Assembly: GCA_900771975.1 (NCBI GenBank)
Contig: CAAGPV010000056.1
Coordinates: forward strand, 1 to 64,000
Source of the DNA: an uncultured Prevotella sp.
GTDB taxonomy: Bacteria; Bacteroidota; Bacteroidia; Bacteroidales; Bacteroidaceae
DNA: 64,000 nucleotides
Direction: 5' to 3'
In this document: in pieces, positions 8,409 through 17,924 of the stretch
Layout of the letters: every line of letters begins with the position of its first letter
How positions within the stretch are numbered: the stretch's first letter is position 1
Translations under genes and position numbers: made by a program
Notes under the pieces: model-generated
The model's input: the letters and a program-made list of their open reading frames with translations, nothing else
Told to the model about the DNA's origin: nothing
The model's database searches: none

Positions 8409-11400
8409 ATGAACAAAAAAGTATTGACATGCTCATGCGCATTGCTACTCACAGCAGCGGCTTACGCTCAGCAAAGCAAGACGGTTAGCGGTACCGTGTA
8501 TGACAATAGTACAGGAGAGCCGCTTATTGGGGCTACCGTAAGGGAGGCGGGAACGTCTAACGGAACTGTCACAGACGCTGAGGGACACTACCAACTGCAG
8601 GTAAGTTCGGACAAACTGACCGTTACCTATGTGGGCTATGAAGCTGCTGACGTGGCAACGGGCGCTGGCGGACACTGTGACGTGCGCCTGTTGTCTGACA
8701 ATCAGATGAACGAAGTGGTCGTTGTGGGCTATGGAACACAACGTAGAAGTGACTTGACAGGTTCGTTGGCATCTGTCAGCGAGAAGGATTTCAAGGACTA
8801 TGCAACGTCCAATGTGTCGAATCTATTGGCAGGAAAGGCTGCCGGTGTGTTTGTCGGAACGAGTTCTGGACAACCAGGAGCAGATGCCGTTGTTCGTGTG
8901 CGAGGTCTTGGAACGGTGAACGATAATAATCCGTTATATGTGGTTGATGGACAATTTATGGACAATATCAGCAGTGTTAATCCTTCAGACATAGAGCGCA
9001 TAGAAGTCTTGAAAGACGCTTCGGCTTGTGCCATCTATGGTTCAAGAGGATCTAACGGTGTAATTCTCATTACCACCAAAGGCGGGTTGAAGGGGCAAAC
9101 GCAGATAACGCTCGATGCAGCCATAGGTGTAAGAAGCAGTTACAAGGCACTTGACATGATGAATAGCGACCAGTATTATGATTTTATCACTACTGCCTAT
9201 GCCAACGATGCCACTTTTGACAAGACACGTTTTACCAATCAATATAAAAAAGGGTATAGCACAGATTGGTGGAAAGAGGTAACACGTAGCGCATTCAATC
9301 AAAATTATAACCTTAGTGTGCGTACAGGAACCGATAAGACGCGTACAGCATTAAGTTTGGGATACGTTGATGAGCAAGGAGCCCTTATTGAAACCGGCTT
9401 CAACCGCCTGTCGGCAAGACTTAACGAAGAGTATGACCTTAACCGATATGTTACGATTGGAGCTACCGTTAACGTAGCCAAGATGACCAAAAGGGATGCA
9501 AGCAGTCTGCCTTCGTTCGACTTTATACAAAAAGCAGACCCATTCACTCCAGTTATCAATCCGTTGGTTGCCCCCTCATCCGAAAACTATGAATATAATA
9601 AGTGGGCTCCCACAGAGTGGTCTTTCGACCCTAACCCTGTTTCAATCCTTAAATTGAACGACAGAAAGAACGATTTGTTCAATGTTTTCGGAAACGCTTT
9701 TGCAAAGATAAACTTTACGCGTGACTTGTCTTATCGTGTGCAATTCAGCTTTGAACGCAACTCCAATACCTACAAAAGCTTTAAGCCCATTTATTCGGCA
9801 ACCTTCTCTGAGGATATGTTGGGCAATCGCGAGAGCAAGTATAACACACAAACGGAATTGACAAACAACACTTCCACGGTGAGCAACTACCTCGTAGAGC
9901 AACGTCTCAACTATGCCCATGACTTTGGACAACATCATTTTGATGCAATGGTAGCGATGACTTACGAAAAGAATACATCGGAAGGCATCAATGCATTCAA
10001 GCGGAATGCGCTTGGAAATGATGAAATCTATCGTGTGTTGAGCGCACAGACTACAGGCGATCAAAACTCTGGCGACAAAGTCATAACTTCGATGTTATCT
10101 TATTTGGGACGTCTCAATTATGCTTATGACAACCGCTATTTGGCAACGGTCAACTTCCGTGCGGACGGCTCTTCGCGCTTTGCTCGCAACAACCGATGGG
10201 GTTATTTCCCCTCATTCTCTTTGGGATGGCGCATCAACAACGAAAAGTTCTTCAGAAATTCCCGTCTGTCCAACTATGTCAACAATATGAAACTGCGTCT
10301 GGGTTGGGGACAAAACGGTAACCAGCGAATTGATGCAAATGCCCCGTTGACGCTTATTGGCACCGACAACGAGAAGCGTTGGTATTTCGGTGACGGGTGG
10401 AGTCAAGGTTATGTTCCTACCTATCAGGGTAATTCAGACATTAAATGGGAAACCAGCCAGCAGACGAATATCGGACTGGATCTTACCCTTTTCCACAACA
10501 CGCTCGACTTGTCAATGGACTACTACGTCAAAAAGACCAAGGATATGCTGCTTCAGATGCCAATACCTTCCTTTGGTGCCTTCCCCAATAGTCCCTTCTT
10601 TAATGCCGGCGACCTGAAAAATACAGGCTTTGAAATGGTTGCCAACTACCGGAACCATATCGGAGACTTCAATTACAACGCAGGTTTTAACATTTCTACC
10701 TATAAGACCAAGGTGACAGAACTTACGTCTGAGTACCTCACCGGAGATGTTAGCCGCACTTATGTAGGAGGTCCGATTGGACGTTTTTGGGGCTATAAGC
10801 AGATAGGCATCTTCCAAAATCAGGCAGAAATAGACAATTATGTAGATAAAGATGGCAACAAAATTCAGCCCAATGCTCATCCCGGCGACTTTAAATTTGC
10901 CAAATTGGGAGAGTCGGGAGCGCTTAACGACGATGACGACCGTACGTTTATAGGCGATCCCAATCCGGATCTTATCTATGGATTTAACCTTGGTTTCGAA
11001 TGGAAAGGCCTTGATGTGAGTGCATCCTTTCAAGGAACACTTGGCAACGATATCTATAATGCAGCCAAAGGATCGCTTGCTGTAGCTGGCTATCAGAACG
11101 CCTTGGCCGATGCCTATACGAAGGCTTGGAGACAAGAAGGTGACAATGCCGTTTATCCACGTATCACCACAAGCAACGACAACAACAATTTCAGGGTGTC
11201 GTCCTTTATGGTTGAAGATGGCTCTTACTTGCGTTTACAAAACCTTCAGATAGGTTATACACTTCCGACAACTCTGGTTAGCAAGTTAGGATATATCCGT
11301 TCAGCCCGTATCTATATGTCGGCTCAAAACCTTTTCACCATTACCGGATATAGCGGACTCGACCCAGACCTCGGTGTCAGCAACCCTCTTAACATGGGAT

Positions 11401-11462
11401 ATGACAGTACGCGCTATCCCTCATCGCGTACCTTTATGTTTGGTATCAACTTGCAGTTTTAA
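8409..11462 (+). CDS. susC: SusC-family TonB-dependent outer-membrane glycan transporter
   Basis: 1017 residues. A signal peptide (to about residue 21) is followed by a carboxypeptidase-regulatory-like domain (SGTVYDNSTGEPLIGATV), a TonB-box region near NEVVVVGYGTQRRSDLTGS, a plug domain (PLYVVDGQF, IEVLKDASACAIYGSRGSNG) and a 22-strand-type barrel ending in the aromatic residue of MFGINLQF. It imports oligosaccharides across the outer membrane with TonB energy, paired with the SusD encoded 13 nt downstream. By gene context the ligand is expected to be a mannose-containing glycan. Length is normal for the family. Confidence 0.95.
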   Translation: MNKKVLTCSCALLLTAAAYAQQSKTVSGTVYDNSTGEPLIGATVREAGTSNGTVTDAEGHYQLQVSSDKLTVTYVGYEAADVATGAGGHCDVRLLSDNQMNEVVVVGYGTQRRSDLTGSLASVSEKDFKDYATSNVSNLLAGKAAGVFVGTSSGQPGADAVVRVRGLGTVNDNNPLYVVDGQFMDNISSVNPSDIERIEVLKDASACAIYGSRGSNGVILITTKGGLKGQTQITLDAAIGVRSSYKALDMMNSDQYYDFITTAYANDATFDKTRFTNQYKKGYSTDWWKEVTRSAFNQNYNLSVRTGTDKTRTALSLGYVDEQGALIETGFNRLSARLNEEYDLNRYVTIGATVNVAKMTKRDASSLPSFDFIQKADPFTPVINPLVAPSSENYEYNKWAPTEWSFDPNPVSILKLNDRKNDLFNVFGNAFAKINFTRDLSYRVQFSFERNSNTYKSFKPIYSATFSEDMLGNRESKYNTQTELTNNTSTVSNYLVEQRLNYAHDFGQHHFDAMVAMTYEKNTSEGINAFKRNALGNDEIYRVLSAQTTGDQNSGDKVITSMLSYLGRLNYAYDNRYLATVNFRADGSSRFARNNRWGYFPSFSLGWRINNEKFFRNSRLSNYVNNMKLRLGWGQNGNQRIDANAPLTLIGTDNEKRWYFGDGWSQGYVPTYQGNSDIKWETSQQTNIGLDLTLFHNTLDLSMDYYVKKTKDMLLQMPIPSFGAFPNSPFFNAGDLKNTGFEMVANYRNHIGDFNYNAGFNISTYKTKVTELTSEYLTGDVSRTYVGGPIGRFWGYKQIGIFQNQAEIDNYVDKDGNKIQPNAHPGDFKFAKLGESGALNDDDDRTFIGDPNPDLIYGFNLGFEWKGLDVSASFQGTLGNDIYNAAKGSLAVAGYQNALADAYTKAWRQEGDNAVYPRITTSNDNNNFRVSSFMVEDGSYLRLQNLQIGYTLPTTLVSKLGYIRSARIYMSAQNLFTITGYSGLDPDLGVSNPLNMGYDSTRYPSSRTFMFGINLQF

Positions 11463-11475
11463 CAATTAGAACCTA

Positions 11476-13032
11476 ATGACAATGAAAAAGATAATATATG
11501 GCGTAATGTGTATGCTCGTTAGCTGGTCTCTTACGAGCTGTAATCTTGACGAACCAACCTATGCCAAGACCACAAGCAAAAATTTCTATAAAACCCAATC
11601 ACAGGTGGAAGAAGCGCTGACGGGTGCTTATTTGCAACTGCGAACCACGTGGAATGAGTATGCTCTCAACTTCTATTTTGTGGGAGATTGCTCTACTGAC
11701 GATGCCTTGAAAGGCAGCTCGGACGGTGACAGAGCAGAAGTGATGGAGTTACAAAACTTTACCGTTTATACAACTAACGGCGAAGTGGGGCGTCGCTGGG
11801 AGATTCTTTATCGCTTAATCAACCGTTGCAACGAGGTGATTGCCTATGCTCCGACAGCAACGGGCGACAAAACGCTTCTCAAACGGTACGAAAATGAAGC
11901 TAAGGCCTTGCGCGCTTTCGGCTATTATAGTCTTGTTACGACTTTCGGGGGCGTGCCCTTGCTCACCCAACCCATGACTCCCACCGAAATTCTAAAGGTA
12001 CCAAGAGCCTCGAAGGAGGATATTTATGCGCAAATCATCCAAGACTTGACAGACGCTTCGGAACTTCCTGCCAAGAAAGAGTACTCTGAGGCCGAGCAAT
12101 ATCATGCCACCCGTGGTTTTGCTAAGACGATGTTGGCCAAGACCTACATGTTTCTTGGCGACTATGTAAATGCCGAGAAGGTGTTGCACGATATTGTTGA
12201 GGTGGATGGTGACTATGCATTGTTGCCCGATTATGGCATGAATTGGAGAAAAGAGTATGAAAATAGCTCTGAGTCGGTGTTTGAATTGCCTAACAAAATT
12301 CAGGACAAGAGCATTGCAACAGGTACCAATGCACCACATTTCTTTACCAGTCGTGATGTGACGGGCTATCAGGGATATGGTTTTCATGTGCCAACCACCG
12401 ACCTGTTCAATGCCTTTGACAAGGACGATCCTCGCCAGACGTATGTCTTCACCCGCACTGGTGACCGTTATATAGGCGATGCCCAACCACAAGACAACCA
12501 TCAGTCTGCCACCGGCTTCCACGATTACAAGATGACGGTGCCTACTGCCGACAAACAAGGCTATGACGTTTGGATGATTAGTTATAACATTCGTATGATT
12601 CGTTATGCCGATGTGTTGTTACTTTATGCTGAAGCATTGAACGAAAACGGTAAGCCGCAAGAAGCGTTGCACTACCTTAACATGATACGCCAACGGGCTC
12701 GCAACACTTCTCCTATGGACCCACGGAAAGATATGCAAGCCTATGTGCCGCCAACAACATCTGCCTCTTTGCCTGATATTACCACAACCAATAAGGACGA
12801 ACTTCGACGGGCCATTTGGCATGAACGGCGTGTAGAACTGGCAATGGAGGGATGGCGACGTGATGACTTGATGCGGCAGCATCGCTTTGGCGAGGTGATG
12901 AGGGCATATGCAGCCAAATATAACGTACAGAAAGGCCGAGCCTTCGATGACAACCGCGACTATCTTTTGCCAATTCCGCAAGGAGAAATAGACAAGAGCA
13001 ACAATGTATTGACACAAAATCCAGGTTATTAG
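11476..13032 (+). CDS. susD: SusD-family surface glycan-binding lipoprotein
   Basis: 518 residues. A lipoprotein signal ends at the lipobox LTSC (SWSLTSCNLDEPTY). TPR-like helices follow in the RagB/SusD fold (YENEAKALRAFGYYSLVTTFGGVPLL, with the C-terminal WHERRVELAMEGWRRDDLMR segment). It forms the lid on the SusC barrel and binds the glycan at the cell surface. A second start at 11482 (MKKIIYG) gives the more usual lipoprotein N-terminus and is about equally likely. A strong terminator follows, so this ends the operon. Confidence 0.95.
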   Translation: MTMKKIIYGVMCMLVSWSLTSCNLDEPTYAKTTSKNFYKTQSQVEEALTGAYLQLRTTWNEYALNFYFVGDCSTDDALKGSSDGDRAEVMELQNFTVYTTNGEVGRRWEILYRLINRCNEVIAYAPTATGDKTLLKRYENEAKALRAFGYYSLVTTFGGVPLLTQPMTPTEILKVPRASKEDIYAQIIQDLTDASELPAKKEYSEAEQYHATRGFAKTMLAKTYMFLGDYVNAEKVLHDIVEVDGDYALLPDYGMNWRKEYENSSESVFELPNKIQDKSIATGTNAPHFFTSRDVTGYQGYGFHVPTTDLFNAFDKDDPRQTYVFTRTGDRYIGDAQPQDNHQSATGFHDYKMTVPTADKQGYDVWMISYNIRMIRYADVLLLYAEALNENGKPQEALHYLNMIRQRARNTSPMDPRKDMQAYVPPTTSASLPDITTTNKDELRRAIWHERRVELAMEGWRRDDLMRQHRFGEVMRAYAAKYNVQKGRAFDDNRDYLLPIPQGEIDKSNNVLTQNPGY

Positions 13033-13051
13033 TATTAGATAGTATCAGCTT

Positions 13052-13097
13052 GAAGGCAAGTTGTCTGCTAAGGCAGATGGCTTGCCTTCGGTTTTTT
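13052..13097 (+). terminator. Rho-independent terminator of the GH130-susCD operon
   Basis: A perfect 9-bp stem (GAAGGCAAG at 13052-13060, CTTGCCTTC at 13081-13089) encloses an inner TCTGC/GCAGA pairing and is followed by six T (13092-13097). Confidence 0.85.
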
Positions 13098-13143
13098 GAG
13101 GAAATAAGAAGATGGTTTTCTTTCTTCTTTCGACGGTTTGCTT

Positions 13144-13151
13144 TACCTTTG
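13144..13151 (+). promoter_or_regulatory. -7 box of the pyridoxamine-kinase-like gene
   Basis: TACCTTTG matches TAnnTTTG, 51 nt before the chosen start at 13203. Because transcription would begin near 13158, the in-frame upstream extension beginning at 13050 cannot be translated from this promoter. Confidence 0.55.
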
Positions 13152-13202
13152 CAGACGCATAACCGAAACGGCATTTGTTCGGTTGCAACACTCAGAATAG
13201 TT

Positions 13203-14021
13203 ATGGCAAAACGACAGATACTTCTCATCAGCGACATGGCAGGTTTGGGAAAGGTAGCTACAGCAGCGATGTTGCCCATCCTTTCCTATATGGGTCATCA
13301 GGTGTACACCTTGCCCACAATGCTTATTTCCAATACTTTTGAATATGGAAAATATGAAATTTTAGAAACTACCGACTACATTCAGGGAACTCTGAAGGTG
13401 TGGAAACAGTTGGGATTCGCCTACGATGCCATAGCCACAGGCTTTATTGTGAGTGAACGCCAAGCCCGCATTGTGACAGACTATTGTCGCGAACAGGCCC
13501 AGAAAGGGGCCCCTGTGTTTGTCGACCCCGTGATGGGAGATGAAGGAAAATTGTATAGCGGTTCTTCTCCGGTGACTGTTCGGCTGATGAAAGATATGCT
13601 TTCGGTGGCGCAACTGTGTTATCCCAACTATACGGAAGCGTGCCTCCTGACAGACACTTGCTATAAGGAAGACGGTGTAACGATGACTGAAGCACGTGAT
13701 TTGTTGGATGGCTTGCGCGCGATAGGGTCACAGTCGGCACTCATCACAAGCATATTGGTTGACGGACAAACCTCTGTTGTGGGCTACAACCATCTCTCCA
13801 GTTCTTATTTTTGTTTGCCTTATACGGAAATACCGGTGCATTTTCCTGGCACAGGCGATATTTTCTCGGCTGTACTGATAGGCCATTTGCTGGATGAAAT
13901 GTCTTTGGAGGAAAGTACGCAGCGGGCTATGGATGCAGTCTACCAATTGATAGACATTAACAAGGATAACCCCGATAAGAACCGTGGAATACCAATTGAG
14001 CGCTCATTAAACCTGTTGTAG
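13203..14021 (+). CDS. Pyridoxamine/pyridoxal kinase-like protein
   Basis: 272 residues of ribokinase fold, of the pyridoxal kinase (PdxK/PdxY) type. Landmarks are the N-terminal LLISDMAGLGKVA segment, VFVDPVMGDEGKLY, LCYPNYTEACLLT, and the C-terminal anion-hole motif FPGTGDIFSAVLIGHLL with the catalytic Asp. Family members phosphorylate pyridoxal, pyridoxamine or pyridoxine in B6 salvage; a hydroxymethylpyrimidine kinase role is a weaker alternative. I chose ATG 13203 because the reading frame upstream runs back through the promoter and the preceding operon's terminator. It appears monocistronic and converges on the pseudouridine synthase gene. Confidence 0.8.
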   Translation: MAKRQILLISDMAGLGKVATAAMLPILSYMGHQVYTLPTMLISNTFEYGKYEILETTDYIQGTLKVWKQLGFAYDAIATGFIVSERQARIVTDYCREQAQKGAPVFVDPVMGDEGKLYSGSSPVTVRLMKDMLSVAQLCYPNYTEACLLTDTCYKEDGVTMTEARDLLDGLRAIGSQSALITSILVDGQTSVVGYNHLSSSYFCLPYTEIPVHFPGTGDIFSAVLIGHLLDEMSLEESTQRAMDAVYQLIDINKDNPDKNRGIPIERSLNLL

Positions 14022-14043
14022 AACGCCAATAGCCTTCTTGATG

Positions 14044-15654
14044 TTAAATGGTTTTTTCCTCGAACGTCATTGTTTTTCCGGTGGAAGGATGTGTGAAGGT
14101 GATGCTTTCAGCATGAAGATAGAGCCTGTCGGCCGGATGCCCGTAAAGCCTGTCTCCCACAATGGGGGCATTAAGTCCCAAGGGAGAAGCGCAATGAACG
14201 CGTAACTGGTGGGTACGCCCTGTTTCGGGGTATAGTTCTATGCGTGTCTTCCCGTCCTTTATCTCTACCACATGATAGCGGGTGAAAGCTTGTCTTCCGT
14301 TTTTGTAGTCAACCATCTGCCGTGGCCGGTCTTGCAGGTCGGGCCTGATAGGAAGGTTGACAACCCCATCATTCTTGTCGATGGGGCGTTCAAGCAATGC
14401 TACATACTTTTTCTTTACTGTGTGGTCCTTGAATTGTTTTTGCAGAAGATAGTGCGCCCTTTTGTTTTTTGCCACTATCATCAGTCCGGAAGTAGCCATA
14501 TCCAACCTGTGGACAATGAGCGGACTGTCTGCCGTGGGCCAATGCTGCCGCATCAGCGAAGCCACCGATGCACGCCCGCTTTTGCCTGGAACAGAGAGCA
14601 TACCCTCCGGTTTGTAGACCACGGCCAACATCTCGTCTTCATACAGTATCTTTATCGTGCGCTGGTCGGCTTGCTCCAATGGGTTGGGCTCAATGTCTAC
14701 ATCCCGCAACATCCAGTCTAATATCGGCTTGCACTTGCCTTGGCAAGCGGGATAGAAGTGCTTGTGCAGCCTTATCTCGCCTTTTGGACTTTCTCCCCAC
14801 CAGAACATAGCCATCGACAACGGCCTCAGTTGGTGGGTGAAGGCATAGTTCAACAGTTTCGGCTCGCAACATTCGCCAGCTCCGGATGGGGGTATTCGTC
14901 CAATAGCCTCCTTGAAGATGTTTAGTAAAGAGTCTGTTTTTCCATGACTGTCGCTAACGAGGAAATGAGAAAAAAGCCATTGTTGCAAGTTGTCCGACTG
15001 TTTCCGGCGTTGTTGCTTCATGGCGGTAATGTCTTCATTGGTTTTGTCAGCGAATTGCTGCAATGGCAGAATGAAAGCTTGGAATTTCTTTTTTATGCGG
15101 CGGAACTCTGCTTTCTGAAATTGACTTTCGCGTATCAGCTGTTCTTGCAGCTCAGCAGTTATCGTCCCGTTGCTTCTCATTTCGTCTCTATGGTGCTTGG
15201 CTTGGGCCATTGTTTTGCGCTGCTTCTCTATTTCCGCTTGGGCGTTTGCTTTGGCATCGTGCAGTTGTTGCAGAACGGCTTGCCGTTCTTCCGATTGCTC
15301 AAGGGCGAGAATATCCTTGTTCAGCTGGCTTATAAGAGCTTCGTTCGCCTTGAAATAGCCGTCAGGAGCCAGATAGTCGAACACCATGGGCACAAAGTCC
15401 CCTTCTTGAAAATATTCCTTGCTTTCATCAAATTTTTCAATCTGGCCAGAATAAGCAGCCAAATAGCCCAATGAGTGTTGGTTGTTTTCTACCACAAGCA
15501 CACCGTACATCTTTCCTTCAGCGGGCGAAGGCAGATGCTGCTGAAGGTCTTTGGCGGCTTGAAGCGCCAGTGGATGCGGTTCGTAATAGAAGGGATTGTT
15601 CAACCGCAAGGGCCATTTCTCTTTACTGAAAAGCGGGTGAAAGCGTGTAGACAT
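14044..15654 (-). CDS. RluA-family RNA pseudouridine synthase with long N-terminal extension
   Basis: 536 residues. The C-terminal 220 or so form an RluA/RsuA-type catalytic domain: ILYEDEMLAVVYKPEGMLSVP, the signature HRLDMATSGLMIVAKN with the catalytic Asp, then ETGRTHQLRVHCA and DRLYG. It isomerises uridine to pseudouridine in rRNA or tRNA; the target site cannot be told. The first 310 or so residues are not part of the usual enzyme. They contain a Gln/Glu/Lys-rich coiled coil (about 95-220) and a short Cys-containing stretch (YPACQGKC). A -7 box lies only 8 nt before the ATG, so the transcript may be leaderless. Confidence 0.9.
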   Translation of the reverse strand: MSTRFHPLFSKEKWPLRLNNPFYYEPHPLALQAAKDLQQHLPSPAEGKMYGVLVVENNQHSLGYLAAYSGQIEKFDESKEYFQEGDFVPMVFDYLAPDGYFKANEALISQLNKDILALEQSEERQAVLQQLHDAKANAQAEIEKQRKTMAQAKHHRDEMRSNGTITAELQEQLIRESQFQKAEFRRIKKKFQAFILPLQQFADKTNEDITAMKQQRRKQSDNLQQWLFSHFLVSDSHGKTDSLLNIFKEAIGRIPPSGAGECCEPKLLNYAFTHQLRPLSMAMFWWGESPKGEIRLHKHFYPACQGKCKPILDWMLRDVDIEPNPLEQADQRTIKILYEDEMLAVVYKPEGMLSVPGKSGRASVASLMRQHWPTADSPLIVHRLDMATSGLMIVAKNKRAHYLLQKQFKDHTVKKKYVALLERPIDKNDGVVNLPIRPDLQDRPRQMVDYKNGRQAFTRYHVVEIKDGKTRIELYPETGRTHQLRVHCASPLGLNAPIVGDRLYGHPADRLYLHAESITFTHPSTGKTMTFEEKTI

Positions 15655-15661
15655 GTGCCGA

Positions 15662-15669
15662 CAAAGTTA
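15662..15669 (-). promoter_or_regulatory. -7 box of the pseudouridine synthase gene
   Basis: TAACTTTG on the minus strand fits TAnnTTTG. Its end is 8 nt from the start codon at 15654, which leaves almost no 5' leader. Confidence 0.55.
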
Positions 15670-15733
15670 TATATAATTGTCCGATGTGGCAAGAAAAGCA
15701 AAGTCTTATACACGGGTAGACGTTGTTTTTATG

Positions 15734-15769
15734 AAAAAGGCCCGCCAAGACAATAGCGCCAGGCGAGCC
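15734..15769 (-). terminator. Terminator of the leftward fructan operon
   Basis: On the minus strand GGCTCGCC pairs with GGCGGGCC (one G-U pair) and is followed by TTTTT. It lies 26 nt beyond the fructokinase stop. Confidence 0.8.
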
Positions 15770-15794
15770 AATGGATGAAAAATTTAGTGTGGTC

Positions 15795-16685
15795 TTATTT
15801 GAGTTTTTCGGTAAACTCTGAGGGAAGTTGTGGCATTGCACCGTTTTGTGTACAAACATAGGCACTCACTTCCACCGCCAGTTTATGGGCTTCTTCCACG
15901 CTCTTGCCTTTCAGAATGGCAGCGCAGAACGTACCGGTAAAGCTATCTCCAGCTCCGACGGTGTCTGCTACGGTCACCTTTGGAGTCTCTTGGTAGGACA
16001 TGTTGCCGGCAGAGAAGACGTAACTTCCATTTACTCCGCAAGTCAACACCAACATGTCAAGGTCGTACTTGCCGAGGATGAGCCAACATTTGTTTTCAAT
16101 ATCCAATCCGGGGTATCCAAACAGACGCCCGATGAGTACGAGCTCCTCGTCGTTTATCTTGAGAATATTGCAACGTTTCACCGATTCTTGTATCACTTCC
16201 TTAGTGTAGAAGTTCTGCCGTAGGTTGATGTCGAAAATCTTTAGACAGTCGTCTGGTGTTGCTTCCAGGAACTTATAGATACTTGTCCGGCTGACGATGT
16301 TGCGTTGGGCCAACGACCCCCAGCACACAGCACGACAGTTTTCGGCTATCGAGCGTATGTCTTCTGTAAATGGGATGTTGTCCCATGCCACGTTTTCCTT
16401 GATGTTATAGGTGGGAATACCTTCGTTGTCAAGTTCCACTTGCACCGTTCCCGTGGGATAGGGCACGCGGGGTAAGGCGTAAGGCAGGTGTTTGTCTTCT
16501 ATTTGCTGAATGGTTTCGTCAGCAAGTTTGTCCTCGCCCAATGCGCTTACTGCCATTGTGTCCAGTCCGAATTGTCCTGCATGATAGGCAAAGTTGGCGG
16601 GTGCGCCACCCAATTTCTTTCCTTCCGGCAATACGTCCCATAACACTTCGCCGAGGCCAACAACATATTTTTTGTCTGTATTCAT
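15795..16685 (-). CDS. Fructokinase (PfkB family)
   Basis: A 296-residue cytoplasmic sugar kinase. It has the N-terminal glycine-rich sugar-binding segment (GLGEVLWDVLPEGKKLGGAPANFAYH) and the C-terminal ATP-site signature DTVGAGDSFTG with catalytic Asp247. It phosphorylates fructose for glycolysis. It is last in the leftward operon behind the MFS permease (47-nt gap) and GH32, the same partnership as BT1757 and BT1758 in the B. thetaiotaomicron fructan locus. That context makes fructose the best substrate assignment. Confidence 0.9.
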   Translation of the reverse strand: MNTDKKYVVGLGEVLWDVLPEGKKLGGAPANFAYHAGQFGLDTMAVSALGEDKLADETIQQIEDKHLPYALPRVPYPTGTVQVELDNEGIPTYNIKENVAWDNIPFTEDIRSIAENCRAVCWGSLAQRNIVSRTSIYKFLEATPDDCLKIFDINLRQNFYTKEVIQESVKRCNILKINDEELVLIGRLFGYPGLDIENKCWLILGKYDLDMLVLTCGVNGSYVFSAGNMSYQETPKVTVADTVGAGDSFTGTFCAAILKGKSVEEAHKLAVEVSAYVCTQNGAMPQLPSEFTEKLK

Positions 16686-16732
16686 TGTTTTCTTTGTTTT
16701 GTCGTTTAAGTTACTAAAGTTGCAGAGCTCTT

Positions 16733-17887
16733 CTATTTCACTCTTTTAATGTAGGTAAAGAGGTATATCACGCCTATGGCCATTACAACAACAGCTCCCT
16801 TTTGTCCTACGGCATCACTGGCAAATCCCATAAGCAGAGGGAAGATGGTACCTCCGAAGAGCCCCATTATCATGAGTCCGCTCACTTCGTTCTGCTTTTT
16901 GGGAAGACTTAGCAAGGCGCGTGACAGTATGATTGAGAACACATTGGAGTTGCCGTAGCCCACAAGAGCGATGGCTATATATAGTATCCACTTCTCTGTT
17001 CCGACGAAAAGACCAACCATTGACAGTGCCATCATCGTGATGCTGATGATGAAGAAGGTGCGGTGACGCATTATTCTCAAGAACAACGAACCTGTAAAGC
17101 AGCCCAGTGTACGGAAAATGAAGTAAAGGCTGGTGGCAAAGGCCGCATCGTTGAGGGTCATGCCGAGTCGTTCTTGCAGAATTTTTGGGGCAGTGGTGTT
17201 AGTCCCGACGTCAATTCCCACGTGACACATTATGCCGAGAAAGGACAACAGAACGATGGGTTGCCCCAACAGGCGCAATGTTTCAAGGAATGAAGACGGA
17301 TGCTCTGCCTGTACGTGGTCTTTCACGGGAGTGGCCAAAAGCAAGAGACTTGCAGCTATACCGATTATCATATAGATGGGGAAGAGGATGCGCCAGCCTA
17401 ATCCGAACGAGGGGATGGTGGCCATTGCACCCCACATGGCGATGTAGGGAGCCATGAACGAGGCGATGGCTTTCACAAACTGTCCGAACGTAAGTGTAGA
17501 AGCGAGGTTTACACCCCCTGTTGCAGTTGCTACAAGTGGGTTGAGTGATGTCTGCATTAACGCATTTCCAATGCCTAATAGCGAGAAGGAAACGAGCATG
17601 AGTCCAAAGTTTTCGCCAAAGATGGGCAGCAGGAGCGAAACTACTGTAACGACGATTGATAGCAAAACTGTACGTTTCTGTCCAATCTTGTTCATCAACA
17701 TTCCTGTTGGAACCGAAAAGATGAGGAACCAGAAGAATACTAATGATGGGAATATGTTGGCTGTGGCATCGTCTAAATCCAAGTCGGCTTTAACATAGTT
17801 GGACGCTATCCCCACAAGATCAACAAACCCCATGGAGAAGAAACATAGCATAATGGGGATGAGCGTCAGTTGAATTGATTTTTTCAT
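16733..17887 (-). CDS. MFS sugar permease, probable fructose importer
   Basis: A 384-residue inner-membrane protein with about 12 hydrophobic helices, of the fucose/glucose-permease type (SMGFVDLVGIASNYVK at the N-terminus; LNPLVATATGGVNLASTLTFGQFVKAIASF mid-protein, typical of FucP-like H+ symporters). It lies between GH32 and fructokinase genes, matching the place of the fructose permease BT1758. It should carry the fructose released in the periplasm into the cytoplasm for the kinase. Fructose specificity rests on context. Confidence 0.88.
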   Translation of the reverse strand: MKKSIQLTLIPIMLCFFSMGFVDLVGIASNYVKADLDLDDATANIFPSLVFFWFLIFSVPTGMLMNKIGQKRTVLLSIVVTVVSLLLPIFGENFGLMLVSFSLLGIGNALMQTSLNPLVATATGGVNLASTLTFGQFVKAIASFMAPYIAMWGAMATIPSFGLGWRILFPIYMIIGIAASLLLLATPVKDHVQAEHPSSFLETLRLLGQPIVLLSFLGIMCHVGIDVGTNTTAPKILQERLGMTLNDAAFATSLYFIFRTLGCFTGSLFLRIMRHRTFFIISITMMALSMVGLFVGTEKWILYIAIALVGYGNSNVFSIILSRALLSLPKKQNEVSGLMIMGLFGGTIFPLLMGFASDAVGQKGAVVVMAIGVIYLFTYIKRVK

Positions 17888-17924
17888 AGTTTGGGTTGTT
17901 TGATATAATGAAAGATTTGGAGCG

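Noticed and set aside
13050..13202. N-terminal extension of the pyridoxamine-kinase-like gene
   Set aside because: It covers the operon terminator and the -7 box; the family N-terminus begins at 13203.
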